A stretch of 64,000 nucleotides of DNA from Comamonas testosteroni (GTDB taxonomy: Bacteria > Pseudomonadota > Gammaproteobacteria > Burkholderiales > Burkholderiaceae_C). Below, one piece after another: positions 1-8,391 of this stretch (its first letter is position 1; each line of letters opens with the position of its first letter). The translations under genes were made by a program, and so were the position numbers. Below the pieces are notes generated by a model. That model saw nothing but the letters and a program-made list of their open reading frames with translations, made no database searches and was not told where the DNA came from. The DNA is taken from assembly GCF_003569915.1 (NCBI RefSeq), contig NZ_KZ984441.1, forward strand, positions 62,001-126,000, written 5' to 3'.

Positions 1-2
1 TT

Positions 3-1142
3 CGCTACGCATCCACCATCAACGGCTTTCAGGTCCTTGGTGGTCACAGCGCGCAGCTGATGCACGATGGCACCCACGCCCGCGCGCAGATGCTGGCCGA
101 TATGGATGCCGCCCAGCACGAGATCAATGTGCTGTACTACATCTGGCTGGACGACCAGACCGGCACCAACCTGGCCCATGCGCTGATCCGCGCGGCCCGG
201 CGCGGCGTAACCTGCCGAGCCATGGTCGACGGCCTGGGCTCGCGTGCGCTGATCCAATCAGGCCTGTGGCAGGAGATGAAGCAAGGCGGCGTGCACCTGG
301 CCGTGGCGCTGCCCATTAACCACCCCATCAAAGTCATGCTGACCAGCCGCATCGACCTGCGCAACCACCGCAAGATCACGCTGATCGATGGGCAGATCAC
401 CTATATCGGCAGCCAGAACTGCGCGGACGAGGCCTTCCGCGTCAAGCCACGCTTTGCGCCCTGGGTGGACATCATGCTGCGCATGCAGGGCCCTGTAGTT
501 GCCCAGATGCAGCAGGCTTTTGCCAGCGACTGGGCGCAGTCCGATGCACGCTTTGCGCCGCCCTCCATTGATGCGGCTATCGCTCAGAACAGCGGTTTTC
601 ATGCCGTCGTCATTGCCGAAGGCCCGAACGAACGCGCCCGCTCCACGCCGCAGTTGGTCGCCAGTCTGCTGGCCAGCGCGCGCCGTGAAGCAGTGATCTC
701 CACGCCCTACTTCGTGCCCGACACCACCGTGCTCGACGCCCTGTGCACCGCCGCCTGGCGCGGCGTGCAGGTCACGCTGATACTGCCCGAGCGCAATGAC
801 TCCTGGATTGTGGGCGCCGTCAGCCGCAGCCATTACTGGCGTCTGCTCAACGCGGGTGTGCATATCTACGAGTACCGCCCCGGCCTGCTGCACGCCAAGA
901 CGCTGTGCCTGGACGGCGAAGTCAGCCTGATCGGCTCTACCAACCTGGACCTGCGCAGCTTTGACCTGAACTTTGAAAACAATGTGCTGCTGCAGGACGC
1001 AGCCACCACGCAGGCCATACGCGAGCGCCAGCAAAGCTACATCAAGGAATCCCAAGCCGTGACACTTGCGCAGGTGCGCGCCACGCCCTGGTGGGAGCGA
1101 ATCTGGGATAACTTGCTGGGAGCGCTGAGCCCGGTGCTGTAG
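3..1142 (+). CDS. cls: Cardiolipin synthase, 5' end outside window
   Basis: Phospholipase-D-superfamily enzyme that condenses phosphatidylglycerol into cardiolipin at the inner membrane. The reading frame is open from base 3 without a start, so the N-terminus lies to the left of the window; about 379 residues are visible against roughly 480 for the family, so the missing part should be the N-terminal membrane segments. Two HKD motifs are intact: HRKITLID (codons near 366-389) and HAKTLCLD (near 891-914), each followed by the Gly-Ser/Thr-x-Asn pattern (GSQN, GSTN). The first ATG inside the window at 60 is only an internal methionine. No gene follows closely in the same direction (138 bases to the next start). 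Identification as a bacterial cardiolipin synthase rather than another PLD protein rests on the paired motifs and spacing and is fairly secure. Confidence 0.88.
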   Translation, partial: RYASTINGFQVLGGHSAQLMHDGTHARAQMLADMDAAQHEINVLYYIWLDDQTGTNLAHALIRAARRGVTCRAMVDGLGSRALIQSGLWQEMKQGGVHLAVALPINHPIKVMLTSRIDLRNHRKITLIDGQITYIGSQNCADEAFRVKPRFAPWVDIMLRMQGPVVAQMQQAFASDWAQSDARFAPPSIDAAIAQNSGFHAVVIAEGPNERARSTPQLVASLLASARREAVISTPYFVPDTTVLDALCTAAWRGVQVTLILPERNDSWIVGAVSRSHYWRLLNAGVHIYEYRPGLLHAKTLCLDGEVSLIGSTNLDLRSFDLNFENNVLLQDAATTQAIRERQQSYIKESQAVTLAQVRATPWWERIWDNLLGALSPVL

Positions 1143-1280
1143 ATCTGGCTGGAAAGTCGTTGCTCGCTACCCCGCACCTCATCTACGCTATGCCGTTATT
1201 GCCGCAATTCAGGGAAGGATCATGAAGACCAGTGCCCGCGGTAATTGAAATCATGCTGCATACCCCGGAGATGACGTGGG

Positions 1281-2183
1281 ATGGCGTTTGCTTCCCGGTC
1301 ATTCAACCTTGAAAGCTCCAATCACATCATGACCATTGCACAACAACAAATTCTGCTGGCTCCATCCGCAACGCATATCTATCGCTTTGAAGAGGTCTAC
1401 TCTTTCAGAGCTGCCCAAGAGCAAGCCGAGAAGGAAAAGCTCAGTGCATTTGGAATGCTCGCAAAACTGACTCCGTGGAACAGACCGAAAGCAGAAACAG
1501 TGATGCTGGCCAGAAGCGAGGCTCGCCTGGAGCCGTTCTGGCATGTACAGGCGACGCGCACCGTGGATTACACGTCCACCATCCAGTACCCGGTATCGGT
1601 TCACAACCCATTTGCTCAGAAAGTGACCATTCTTGGACACGAATTCGAGCTGGCGCGTCATGGTGACAAGGCCAAGTTCGAACTGACCGCCGAAGAACAC
1701 TGCCATCGCAAGCTGCCCTACTCGGCATTCATCGATGGCCTGCAACGATCCATCAAGGAAAGTGTTTTCGAAAACTACTGCAGCAAATACCGCTTCCAGG
1801 AAATATCGGAGGTGGAATCGCAAAGCATGGTCAAGCCACTGATTCCACAACAGGCCGTCATTCAGCAGGCCTGCGCCCAGCTCAATGCACAAGCCATCAA
1901 CGCACATGCCATCCAGCAAGATACCGTGACGCTAGAAGACGTCAGTCTCTACCTGCGCCCGGTTTTTGCTTTTGAATTCATCTGGTCCAGTGCGGACAAG
2001 AGTGGAGTCATTGAAGTCGACGGACTCACTGGCGCGGTACGCACCGACGGCCAGTGGTTTGCGGACAAGCTGGATCGCATCCTGACGCGCGAAATGCTGG
2101 TCGACGCCAGCGCCGAACTCGCCGGAGTATTGGTTCCCGGCGGCGGCTTGGCGGTCAAGGTCATCAATCAACTCACTCGCTAA
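1281..2183 (+). CDS. Hypothetical protein of unknown function
   Basis: I do not recognise this protein. It has up to 300 residues, is mostly hydrophilic, and lacks an obvious signal peptide or membrane segment. The N-terminal third is charged (a Gln/Glu/Lys-rich stretch followed by a Trp/Pro-containing segment). The C-terminus ends in a Gly/Val/Leu-rich stretch around VLVPGGGLAVKV. Two starts are plausible: ATG 1281, preceded by GGAG at about 1267, or ATG 1329, which drops 16 residues and has a weak ribosome-binding site. Codon use is less GC-biased than in the flanking cls and metH genes, which is compatible with lineage-specific or acquired origin. It stands alone between cls and the convergent metH. 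It is probably a real gene because it is long and its internal codons look coding, but its function is open. Confidence 0.6.
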   Translation: MAFASRSFNLESSNHIMTIAQQQILLAPSATHIYRFEEVYSFRAAQEQAEKEKLSAFGMLAKLTPWNRPKAETVMLARSEARLEPFWHVQATRTVDYTSTIQYPVSVHNPFAQKVTILGHEFELARHGDKAKFELTAEEHCHRKLPYSAFIDGLQRSIKESVFENYCSKYRFQEISEVESQSMVKPLIPQQAVIQQACAQLNAQAINAHAIQQDTVTLEDVSLYLRPVFAFEFIWSSADKSGVIEVDGLTGAVRTDGQWFADKLDRILTREMLVDASAELAGVLVPGGGLAVKVINQLTR

Positions 2184-2243
2184 ACACCGCCTTAGCCAAG
2201 GCAGCTCTTTCAAAGCCGTCAAGCGAGCTGTCTTGGCCTCATC

Positions 2244-4997
2244 TCAACCCAGATTCGGCGCCAGCGCGCGGCGCATCTCTTCCAGATCAATGCCACGGCG
2301 CTCGGCCATGTCCTTGAGCTGGTCTTCACCGATCTGACCGACGTTGAAGTACACCGCATCAGGGTGGCCCAGGTAGAAGCCGCTGACGCTCGACGCCGGG
2401 AACATGGCCAGGCTTTCGGTTAGGTGCATGCCGATCTCGTCGGCGGCCAGCACCTTGAACAGATCGGTCTTGGCCGTGTGGTCGGGGCAAGCAGGGTAGC
2501 CAGGCGCGGGACGGATGCCTTTGTACTGTTCCTTGATGAGCTGCTCGTTCGTCAGGTCTTCATCCTCGGCATAGCCCCACAGGTCCTTGCGCACGCGCTG
2601 GTGCAGGCATTCGGCAAAGGCTTCGGCCAGGCGGTCGGCCAGGGCCTTGAACATGATGCCGCTGTAGTCGTCCAGCGCGGCTTCAAATTCCTTGTCCTTC
2701 TTCTCGGCGCCAATGCCTGCGGTGACGGCAAACATGCCAGCGTAATCGGCAATGCCGCTGTCCTTGGTCGCGACAAAATCAGAGAGGCAGCGGCTCGGGC
2801 GCATCACACCATCGATCTCCTGCTTTTCGGTCTGCTGGCGCATACCGTACCAGGTGGAGAGGACCTGGGTGCGCGATTCGTCGATATAGAACACGATGTC
2901 GTCACCCACACGATTCGCGGGAAACAGGCCCATCACACCATTGGCTTGCAGCCAGCGGCCTTCGATAATTTTCTTGAGCATGGCCTTGGCGTCTTCAAAC
3001 ACCTTGCGCGCCTGCTCGCCCACAATCTCGTCGTCCAGAATGGCGGGGTAAGGGCCAGCCAGATCCCAGGTCTGGAAGAACGGACCCCAGTCGATGTACT
3101 GCGCAATCTCGGCCAGGTCAAAGTTCTTGAATACCTTGCGGCCCAGCGCACGCGGCACCACCGGCGTGTGCTGCGCAAAATCTACCACCGTGGCGTTGGC
3201 GCGGGCTTTTTCCAGCGGCCACAGCGGCGTGGTCTTGCGGTTGGCGTGCTGGCTGCGGGCTTTGTCGTAGTCGGCCATCACCTCCTGCACATACGCGTCC
3301 TTGTTGTCGCCCAGCAGGCTTTGCGCCACGCTGACGGAACGCGAAGCATCGGGCACATAGACAACCGGGCCTTCGTACTTGGGCGCAATCTTCACGGCCG
3401 TGTGCACGCGCGAGCAGGTCGCGCCACCAATCAACAGAGGGATCTTCTTGATGCGGAAGTACTCGTCCTTCTCCATCTCGCCGGCCACGTACTGCATCTC
3501 TTCGAGGCTGGGCGTGATCAGGCCGGACAGGCCGATGATGTCTGCGCCTTCGGCCTTGGCGCGCGCCAGAATCTCGTGGCAGGGCACCATCACGCCCATG
3601 TTGATGACTTCGAAGTTATTGCACTGAAGCACCACGGTGACGATGTTTTTGCCGATGTCGTGCACGTCGCCCTTGACGGTGGCAATGACAATTTTTCCCT
3701 TGCTCGACACATCCATGCCCGCCGCTTCTTGCTGGCGCTTTTCTTCTTCGATGTAGGGCACCAGGTGGGCCACGGCCTGCTTCATCACGCGGGCGGACTT
3801 CACCACTTGCGGCAGGAACATTTTGCCGGCGCCAAACAGGTCGCCGACCACGTTCATGCCGTCCATCAGCGGGCCTTCGATCACGTGCAGCGGACGGCCG
3901 CCGTTCTTGACCACGATCTCCTGGTAGGCCTCTTCCGTGTCTTCGACGATGAAGTCGGTGATGCCATGCACCAGCGCGTGCGACAGGCGCTCGCCCACGG
4001 TCTTGGGTGCGTCTGGCGTGCCGCGCCATTCCAGCTTTTTGCTGTCGTCCTTGGCATTGCCCTTGGCCTGGTCGGCAATCTCCAGCAGTCGCTCGGCGGC
4101 GTCTGGGCGGCGGTTCAGCACCACGTCCTCCACGCGCTCGCGCAACGTGGGTTCGAGGTCGTCGTACACGCCGATCATGCCGGCGTTGACAATGCCCATG
4201 TCCATGCCGGCCTTGATGGCGTGGTACAGGAAAACGGTGTGAATCGCCTCACGCACCGGGTCGTTGCCTCGGAACGAGAACGACACGTTGGACACGCCAC
4301 CGGACACCTTGGCACCCGGCAGGTTCTGCTTAATCCAGCGCGTGGCTTCGATGAAATCCACGCCGTAATTGTTGTGCTCTTCAATGCCGGTAGCGACGGC
4401 AAAGATATTGGGGTCGAAGATGATGTCTTCGGGCGCAAAACCCACTTCATCGACCAGCACTCGGTAGGCGCGTTCGCAGATCTCAATCTTGCGTTCGTAG
4501 GTATCGGCCTGGCCTTTTTCGTCAAACGCCATCACCACAGCCGCTGCGCCGTAGCGCTTGACGAGTTTTGCGTGCTTTTTGAACTCGTCAACACCTTCCT
4601 TCATGGAGATGGAATTGACGATGCCCTTGCCCTGCAGGCAGCGCAGACCGGCTTCGATGACATCCCACTTGGAGCTATCCACCATCACCGGCACCTTGGC
4701 GATATCGGGCTCGGAAGCGATCAGGTTCAGAAAGCGCACCATGGCGGCCTTGCTGTCGAGCATGGCTTCGTCCATGTTCACGTCGATCACCTGTGCGCCG
4801 TTTTCCACCTGCTGGCGGGCCACGGCCAGGGCTTCCTCGTACTGCTCGTTCAAGATCAGGCGGGCAAAAGCCTTGGAGCCGGTGACGTTGGTGCGCTCGC
4901 CCACGTTGACGAACAGCGTGTCCTCGCCGATGAACACGGGCTCCAGGCCCGACAGGCGCATGGGAGGGACAACAGAAGTGGGGGTAGCAGCGGACAT
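2244..4997 (-). CDS. metH: Cobalamin-dependent methionine synthase, without Hcy module
   Basis: Transfers a methyl group from methyltetrahydrofolate through cobalamin towards homocysteine. In order it shows a pterin-binding domain (starts near [13 protein letters not shown]), a cobalamin cap and B12-binding domain with the DVHDIG motif (the His that ligates cobalt), and a C-terminal AdoMet activation domain with [12 protein letters not shown]. At 917 residues it lacks the roughly 330-residue N-terminal homocysteine-binding module of E. coli MetH (about 1,227 residues). That module is encoded separately in many Betaproteobacteria, but no such gene is adjacent here. ATG 4997 is chosen because AGGTGAG lies 3-9 bases upstream; the open frame continues to 5093 only through the riboswitch leader. 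An SAH riboswitch precedes it, so expression should respond to methyl-cycle state. Confidence 0.95.
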   Translation of the reverse strand: MSAATPTSVVPPMRLSGLEPVFIGEDTLFVNVGERTNVTGSKAFARLILNEQYEEALAVARQQVENGAQVIDVNMDEAMLDSKAAMVRFLNLIASEPDIAKVPVMVDSSKWDVIEAGLRCLQGKGIVNSISMKEGVDEFKKHAKLVKRYGAAAVVMAFDEKGQADTYERKIEICERAYRVLVDEVGFAPEDIIFDPNIFAVATGIEEHNNYGVDFIEATRWIKQNLPGAKVSGGVSNVSFSFRGNDPVREAIHTVFLYHAIKAGMDMGIVNAGMIGVYDDLEPTLRERVEDVVLNRRPDAAERLLEIADQAKGNAKDDSKKLEWRGTPDAPKTVGERLSHALVHGITDFIVEDTEEAYQEIVVKNGGRPLHVIEGPLMDGMNVVGDLFGAGKMFLPQVVKSARVMKQAVAHLVPYIEEEKRQQEAAGMDVSSKGKIVIATVKGDVHDIGKNIVTVVLQCNNFEVINMGVMVPCHEILARAKAEGADIIGLSGLITPSLEEMQYVAGEMEKDEYFRIKKIPLLIGGATCSRVHTAVKIAPKYEGPVVYVPDASRSVSVAQSLLGDNKDAYVQEVMADYDKARSQHANRKTTPLWPLEKARANATVVDFAQHTPVVPRALGRKVFKNFDLAEIAQYIDWGPFFQTWDLAGPYPAILDDEIVGEQARKVFEDAKAMLKKIIEGRWLQANGVMGLFPANRVGDDIVFYIDESRTQVLSTWYGMRQQTEKQEIDGVMRPSRCLSDFVATKDSGIADYAGMFAVTAGIGAEKKDKEFEAALDDYSGIMFKALADRLAEAFAECLHQRVRKDLWGYAEDEDLTNEQLIKEQYKGIRPAPGYPACPDHTAKTDLFKVLAADEIGMHLTESLAMFPASSVSGFYLGHPDAVYFNVGQIGEDQLKDMAERRGIDLEEMRRALAPNLG

Positions 4998-4999
4998 CA

Positions 5000-5040
5000 G
5001 CTCACCTGTGTGAATGCAAAAACAATAAAGACAGGTGAGC
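5000..5040 (-). promoter_or_regulatory. SD-sequestering hairpin, expression platform of the SAH riboswitch
   Basis: A perfect 10-base inverted repeat, GCTCACCTGT (5031-5040) and ACAGGTGAGC (5000-5009) in minus-strand sense, is separated by a 21-base A/T-rich loop. The downstream arm contains the metH Shine-Dalgarno AGGTGAG. The upstream arm shares its GCTC (5037-5040) with the aptamer pseudoknot strand. The two pairings exclude each other, so ligand binding should free the ribosome-binding site. Confidence 0.85.
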
Positions 5041-5124
5041 GCCGTTGAAAGGCGGGCCGCAGCCCGCACACCCCGAGCCTGACTGGTCCGCAATGCGTGC
5101 GGGCAGCTGCAGCGCTCCTCGGGG
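5034..5124 (-). promoter_or_regulatory. SAH riboswitch aptamer (ahcY/metH type)
   Basis: Read on the minus strand, the leader contains the hallmark blocks of the S-adenosylhomocysteine riboswitch: CCCCGAGGAGCGCUGC at its 5' end, CAGGCUCGGGG in the middle and AACGGCGCUCACC at its 3' end. Stem P1 pairs 5118-5124 with 5071-5077 (CCCCGAG/CTCGGGG, 7 perfect pairs). A pseudoknot pairs GAGCGC (5112-5117) with GCGCTC (5037-5042). A variable GC hairpin lies between (about 5049-5067). A TAGAAT-like -10 box at 5136-5141 would start the transcript close to the aptamer. The class is known to activate genes that recycle SAH, and metH is an expected target. The match is from memory of the consensus but covers all three conserved blocks and both helices. 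Confidence 0.9.
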
Positions 5125-5141
5125 CGAAGCCCGTCATTCTA

Positions 5142-5485
5142 AAGCGAGGCGCTGTGCAACGAGTTCATGGCTGTCTTGACCCCTGCATTCCTATAGCAGA
5201 TTTGCGTTCAGGCCTCTATTAAAAAGTGAGCACTCGCCAAGGTGAATTCTCCAACGGCGAATGCAGATATCGCATTTCGCGCATATTCGGGTGCATGGCC
5301 CGTACCGTGCAGCTCCTGCACATCCTTCGGGCCGACTGGACAAGTATCTACAGCGACGGATTTGCGAATTCAGGCTACGGCCCAGCCGCCCTTGCTCGCA
5401 AGCCTCGCACGCACCAGCGCGACCACCTGCCCCGCTGCAGGCCGAAACACCGGTCACCTGCCTGGAACCCACTGGAGATTTTTTT
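5142..5485. other. Divergent metH-gltS intergenic region
   Basis: The stretch holds the upstream part of the metH promoter (minus) and the untranslated leader of gltS (plus). The plus frame that opens at 5261 runs into gltS, but its composition (Pro/Arg/His-rich) does not look like a membrane-transporter N-terminus. There is a small CTGCAC/GTGCAG-type dyad near 5308-5322. I see no convincing promoter for gltS. Confidence 0.4.
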
Positions 5486-6724
5486 ATGAACGTGACCTTT
5501 GGCGCGTACTACACCCTCATCATGGCCGTGCTCGTGCTCTTGCTTGGCAAGCTCATGACGCGGCATATCCGCTTTCTGCGCGACTTCAATATTCCGGAGC
5601 CGGTCTCCGGCGGCCTGGTCGTGGCAGCCAGCATCTTTGTGCTGCACCAGATCACGGGACTGACCCTGAGCTTTGAAGGCAGTCTGCAGTCGGCCTTCAT
5701 GCTGGTGTTCTTTTCCTCCATCGGCCTGAGCGCCAACTTTGCCAAGCTGCGCGAGGGCGGCACGGGCCTGTTCGTCTTCCTGGGCGTGATTGTGGTTTTC
5801 ATCCTGGTGCAGAACGCGGTGGGCGTGGGTCTGGCCAAGCTTCTGGGCCTGGATCCGTTGATCGGCCTGGTGGCAGGCTCCATCACCCTGGTCGGAGGCC
5901 ATGGCACGGCGGGAGCCTGGGGTTCGGTGCTGGAGAGCCAGTATGGGCTGACCGGCGCCACCACGCTGGGCATTGCCTGCGCCACCTTTGGCCTCGTCAT
6001 CGGCGGCCTGCTGGGCGGGCCGTTGGCCAAGCGCCTGATTACCCGCAACCAGCTGGCATCGCCGCGCACCGAGGCCGAGCAGCTCAGCCCCAGCGCTGGC
6101 ACCGTGCACGAAAGCAGCCAGGTCGCCAACTTTGAATCCCCCGGCAAGGCGCCCCGCCTGATCACGGCGGATGCTGCCGTGGAGACCCTGGCCCTGTTCG
6201 CCGGTTGCCTGGCTTTTGCGGAGTTCATGACCGGCATCACCAAGGGCACGGCCGTGCAATTGCCCACCTTTGTCTGGGCGCTGGGCGGTGGCGTGGTGAT
6301 TCGCAATGTGCTGGACTATGTCTTCGGCTTCAAGGTGTTTGACCGCGCCATCGATGTGTTCGGCAACGCCGCGCTGTCCATCTATCTGGCCATTGCCCTG
6401 CTGTCGCTCAAGCTGTGGGAGCTGAGCGATCTGGCCGGCCCGCTGATGGTCATTCTGGCCGTGCAGACCGTGGTGATGGCGCTGTATGCGGCCTTGGTCA
6501 CCTTCCGCATCATGGGCAAAAACTACGACGCCGCCGTGCTGGCCGCCGGTCACTGCGGCTTTGGCATGGGGGCCACGCCCACGGCCGTGGCCAATATGCA
6601 GGCCATCACCAACCAGTACGGCCCCTCGCACAAGGCCTTTCTGATCGTGCCGCTGGTCGGCGCCTTCTTCATCGACATCATCAACGCCTTCCTGCTGCAG
6701 GGCTTCATCAGTCTGATGCGCTGA
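5486..6724 (+). CDS. gltS: Sodium/glutamate symporter
   Basis: GltS family (ESS) secondary transporter that imports glutamate with Na+ across the inner membrane. The 412-residue product fits the family (about 400). It starts MNVTFGAYYTLIMAVLVLLLG and carries two pseudo-symmetric halves with Gly-rich re-entrant signatures, seen as GGHGTAGAWG in the first half and GHCGFGMGATPTAVANM in the second. A polar linker of about 40 residues (near residues 190-230) separates the halves, and there are ten or so hydrophobic segments. ATG 5486 is chosen because GGAG sits 8 bases upstream; an in-frame ATG at 5261 would add 75 non-hydrophobic residues and is unlikely. A strong intrinsic terminator follows, so it is probably monocistronic. 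Confidence 0.93.
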   Translation: MNVTFGAYYTLIMAVLVLLLGKLMTRHIRFLRDFNIPEPVSGGLVVAASIFVLHQITGLTLSFEGSLQSAFMLVFFSSIGLSANFAKLREGGTGLFVFLGVIVVFILVQNAVGVGLAKLLGLDPLIGLVAGSITLVGGHGTAGAWGSVLESQYGLTGATTLGIACATFGLVIGGLLGGPLAKRLITRNQLASPRTEAEQLSPSAGTVHESSQVANFESPGKAPRLITADAAVETLALFAGCLAFAEFMTGITKGTAVQLPTFVWALGGGVVIRNVLDYVFGFKVFDRAIDVFGNAALSIYLAIALLSLKLWELSDLAGPLMVILAVQTVVMALYAALVTFRIMGKNYDAAVLAAGHCGFGMGATPTAVANMQAITNQYGPSHKAFLIVPLVGAFFIDIINAFLLQGFISLMR

Positions 6725-6742
6725 AGCTGGCGGACCGCATGA

Positions 6743-6778
6743 AAAAAGCGTGTCCTGTCTGACAGGTGCACGCTTTTA
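6743..6778 (+). terminator. Intrinsic terminator after gltS
   Basis: Hairpin with arms AAAAGCGTG-CCTGTC and GACAGG-CACGCTTTT just after the gltS stop, followed by a T-rich tract. It may also serve the convergent gene ending at 6835 because its left flank is A-rich. Confidence 0.8.
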
Positions 6779-6824
6779 TTTTGATAGCATCAAGTCCATA
6801 TCAATATTGGACTAGAGGCCGATT
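6778..6824 (+). repeat. AT-rich dispersed repeat, copy 1
   Basis: Begins TTTTGATAGC and ends TGGACTAGAGGCC, with a central hairpin AGTCCA...TGGACT. It lies between the gltS terminator and the stop of the convergent efflux gene. It shares the TGATAGC and GACTAGAGGCC blocks with copies near 10239, 14521, 28061, 36673, 40106 and 41710. Confidence 0.75.
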
Positions 6825-6834
6825 CGTCTTGAAT

Positions 6835-7338
6835 TCAGCCCTGCGCCGAGGCTGGCAGGCCGAAGATACGGTCAAACGTCCAGTTGAAGGCGAAGGTGTA
6901 GACCATGAAGAAGATCAGCAGACCGGCTTCCATCACGGCGGCCTGCCACAGCGAGATATCGAACCACCAGGCCATCAGCGGAATCAGCATGGCGGCGATA
7001 CCGCCTTCAAAGCCCACGGCGTGCACGACGCGGCGCAGGATGGAGCGGCCTTTGACGCTCTGGCGCGATTCCCACTTTTCAAACAGGTAGTTGAAGCTCA
7101 GATTCCAGCAGATCGCAATCGCCGACGCGGCTACGGCCATGACGCCGGAATCACCTGCGTTCTGGCCGATGGCCATGAAGATCAGGCTGGAAACCACAAT
7201 CGCAATGGCTTCGTACAGCGAAACATAGAGGATGCGGCGCTTGGGGCCTTGCAGGCCGGTGGCCTTGACGGGGGAGGAACTGACTATCGATGCGGCAGAA
7301 GAGGAAGCGGATGCCATCGCAGAGGCTTGTTGAGACAT
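6835..7338 (-). CDS. PACE-family multidrug efflux transporter
   Basis: Small inner-membrane protein of 167 residues with four predicted helices arranged as two bacterial transmembrane pair (BTP) repeats. The first repeat starts near RRILYVSLYEAIAIVVSSL and the second near RRVVHAVGFEGGIAAMLIPL; each carries an acidic residue in its first helix (YEA, FEG) and the Trp/Asn-containing signature (CWNLSFNYLFEKWE, FAFNWTFDRIF) in its second helix. This is the architecture of AceI-type exporters of chlorhexidine, acriflavine and short diamines. The first 35 residues are Ser/Ala-rich and poorly conserved in type, so a later Met (residue 8) is also possible. It is divergent from a LysR regulator 72 bases away, the usual pairing for this family (AceI/AceR). 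The true substrate cannot be read from sequence. Confidence 0.88.
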   Translation of the reverse strand: MSQQASAMASASSSAASIVSSSPVKATGLQGPKRRILYVSLYEAIAIVVSSLIFMAIGQNAGDSGVMAVAASAIAICWNLSFNYLFEKWESRQSVKGRSILRRVVHAVGFEGGIAAMLIPLMAWWFDISLWQAAVMEAGLLIFFMVYTFAFNWTFDRIFGLPASAQG

Positions 7339-7359
7339 GGGCGGCAGTGTATGTTCCAA

Positions 7360-7392
7360 AAATTGAAGATAAAAGTCATCTCCTATCAATTT
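7360..7392. promoter_or_regulatory. Candidate LysR operator between PACE gene and regulator
   Basis: The inverted repeat AAATTGA (7360-7366) / TCAATTT (7386-7392), with an inner GATA/TATC pair, is centred in the 72-base divergent intergenic region. Size and position suit a LysR-type binding site controlling both genes. This is an inference from symmetry only. Confidence 0.5.
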
Positions 7393-7410
7393 CTTTGACA
7401 GATTGCGCTC

Positions 7411-8250
7411 ATGCCATTTGCTGCCGACCAGATTCCGCTGTTTCTTGCCGTGCTCGACGCAGGCTCCTTCTCCGCGGCGGCGCGCAAGCTGGGGCGGGTG
7501 CCATCTGCGGTCAGCATGGCGATTGCGCAGCTCGAAGCCGAGCTGGACTTGCAGCTGTTCGACCGCCGCGGGCGCGAACCCGTACCGACCGCCGCGGCCC
7601 GCGCGCTGGAGCCGCAGGCGCGGCTGCTGGCCGAGCAGCTGCGTCAGCTCAACTGGCAGGCCCAGGCCCTGCATGAAGGGCTGGAAGAGCGGCTGACGCT
7701 GGCCATTGCGCCCGAGCTGCTGGCCACACATTGGACCGAGCCGCTGCACCAACTCGTGCAGGAGTTTCCGGCCCTGCCTATCGAGGTGCTGGCCGCGCCG
7801 CAGGCTGATGCGCTGGAGCTGCTGCACGCAGGCCGCGCACATCTGGCGCTGGTCGCCGTCATGTCGCCCCAGTTTGCGCCCTGGCAGCAGGCCCTGGCCC
7901 AGCATGGCCCCAAGGCCCGGCTGTCGGTAGAGCAACTGGCCGCCACGCGCCAGGTACTGGTGGCCAGCCGCGACCCACAGCAGACCGACCCACGCTTTGT
8001 GTTTGCGCGCCAGCTTTGGCGCGCGGACAGCCACCAGGCAGCGCTGTCGCTGATTGGCGCGGGCCTCGTCTGGGGCTGGCTGCCCAAGGGGCTGGTGGAG
8101 GCGCACATCGCCGCAGGCACGCTGCTGGAGATTCCGGTGCAGAACCTGAGCAATGGCACGACGCTGTTTGTGGACTGGGTCTGGTCCAAGGAACGCGCCC
8201 AGGGCCTTGGCGCGCAGCGCTTTGTGCAGTTGCTGCGCGAGCGTGCTTAG
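7411..8250 (+). CDS. LysR-family transcriptional regulator
   Basis: DNA-binding regulator of 279 residues. An N-terminal winged helix-turn-helix (residues 5-64, with SFSAAARKLGRVPSAVSMAI as the recognition unit) is followed by a LysR substrate-binding domain (about residues 85-275). It is divergently transcribed from the PACE efflux gene, the arrangement in which the LysR protein activates the exporter when its ligand is present, so that is its likely target. The start ATG 7411 has no strong Shine-Dalgarno but gives the normal N-terminus just before the helix-turn-helix. Slightly shorter than the usual 290-310 residues. The inducer is unknown. Confidence 0.9.
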   Translation: MPFAADQIPLFLAVLDAGSFSAAARKLGRVPSAVSMAIAQLEAELDLQLFDRRGREPVPTAAARALEPQARLLAEQLRQLNWQAQALHEGLEERLTLAIAPELLATHWTEPLHQLVQEFPALPIEVLAAPQADALELLHAGRAHLALVAVMSPQFAPWQQALAQHGPKARLSVEQLAATRQVLVASRDPQQTDPRFVFARQLWRADSHQAALSLIGAGLVWGWLPKGLVEAHIAAGTLLEIPVQNLSNGTTLFVDWVWSKERAQGLGAQRFVQLLRERA

Positions 8251-8391
8251 CCAGTTGCCCACATACAGACAATTGCTGACGACGGTGGGGCCGTATCTGT
8301 GGCAAAAACACGCTCAAGCCTCGAATATCAAAGGGCTTGCCGCTAGCCATTCAGTAGCACCTCTTCCTCGCACTGCACAGGAGTTTGATCC

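Noticed and set aside
1222..1248. Eight-codon ORF with AAGGA upstream
   Set aside because: Too short to support as a gene; could be a decayed start, no further evidence.
2424..5048. An 874-codon open frame antisense to metH
   Set aside because: It is the complement of a GC-rich gene; its His/Gly/Ala/Val-rich composition is non-protein-like, and metH on the other strand has all its domains.
5261..5485. N-terminal extension of gltS (75 codons)
   Set aside because: In frame, but not hydrophobic, Pro/Arg/His-rich; ATG 5486 has a proper ribosome-binding site and matches the GltS start.
5375..6631. A 418-codon open frame antisense to gltS
   Set aside because: A shadow frame: low-complexity His/Gln/Gly composition and no motif.
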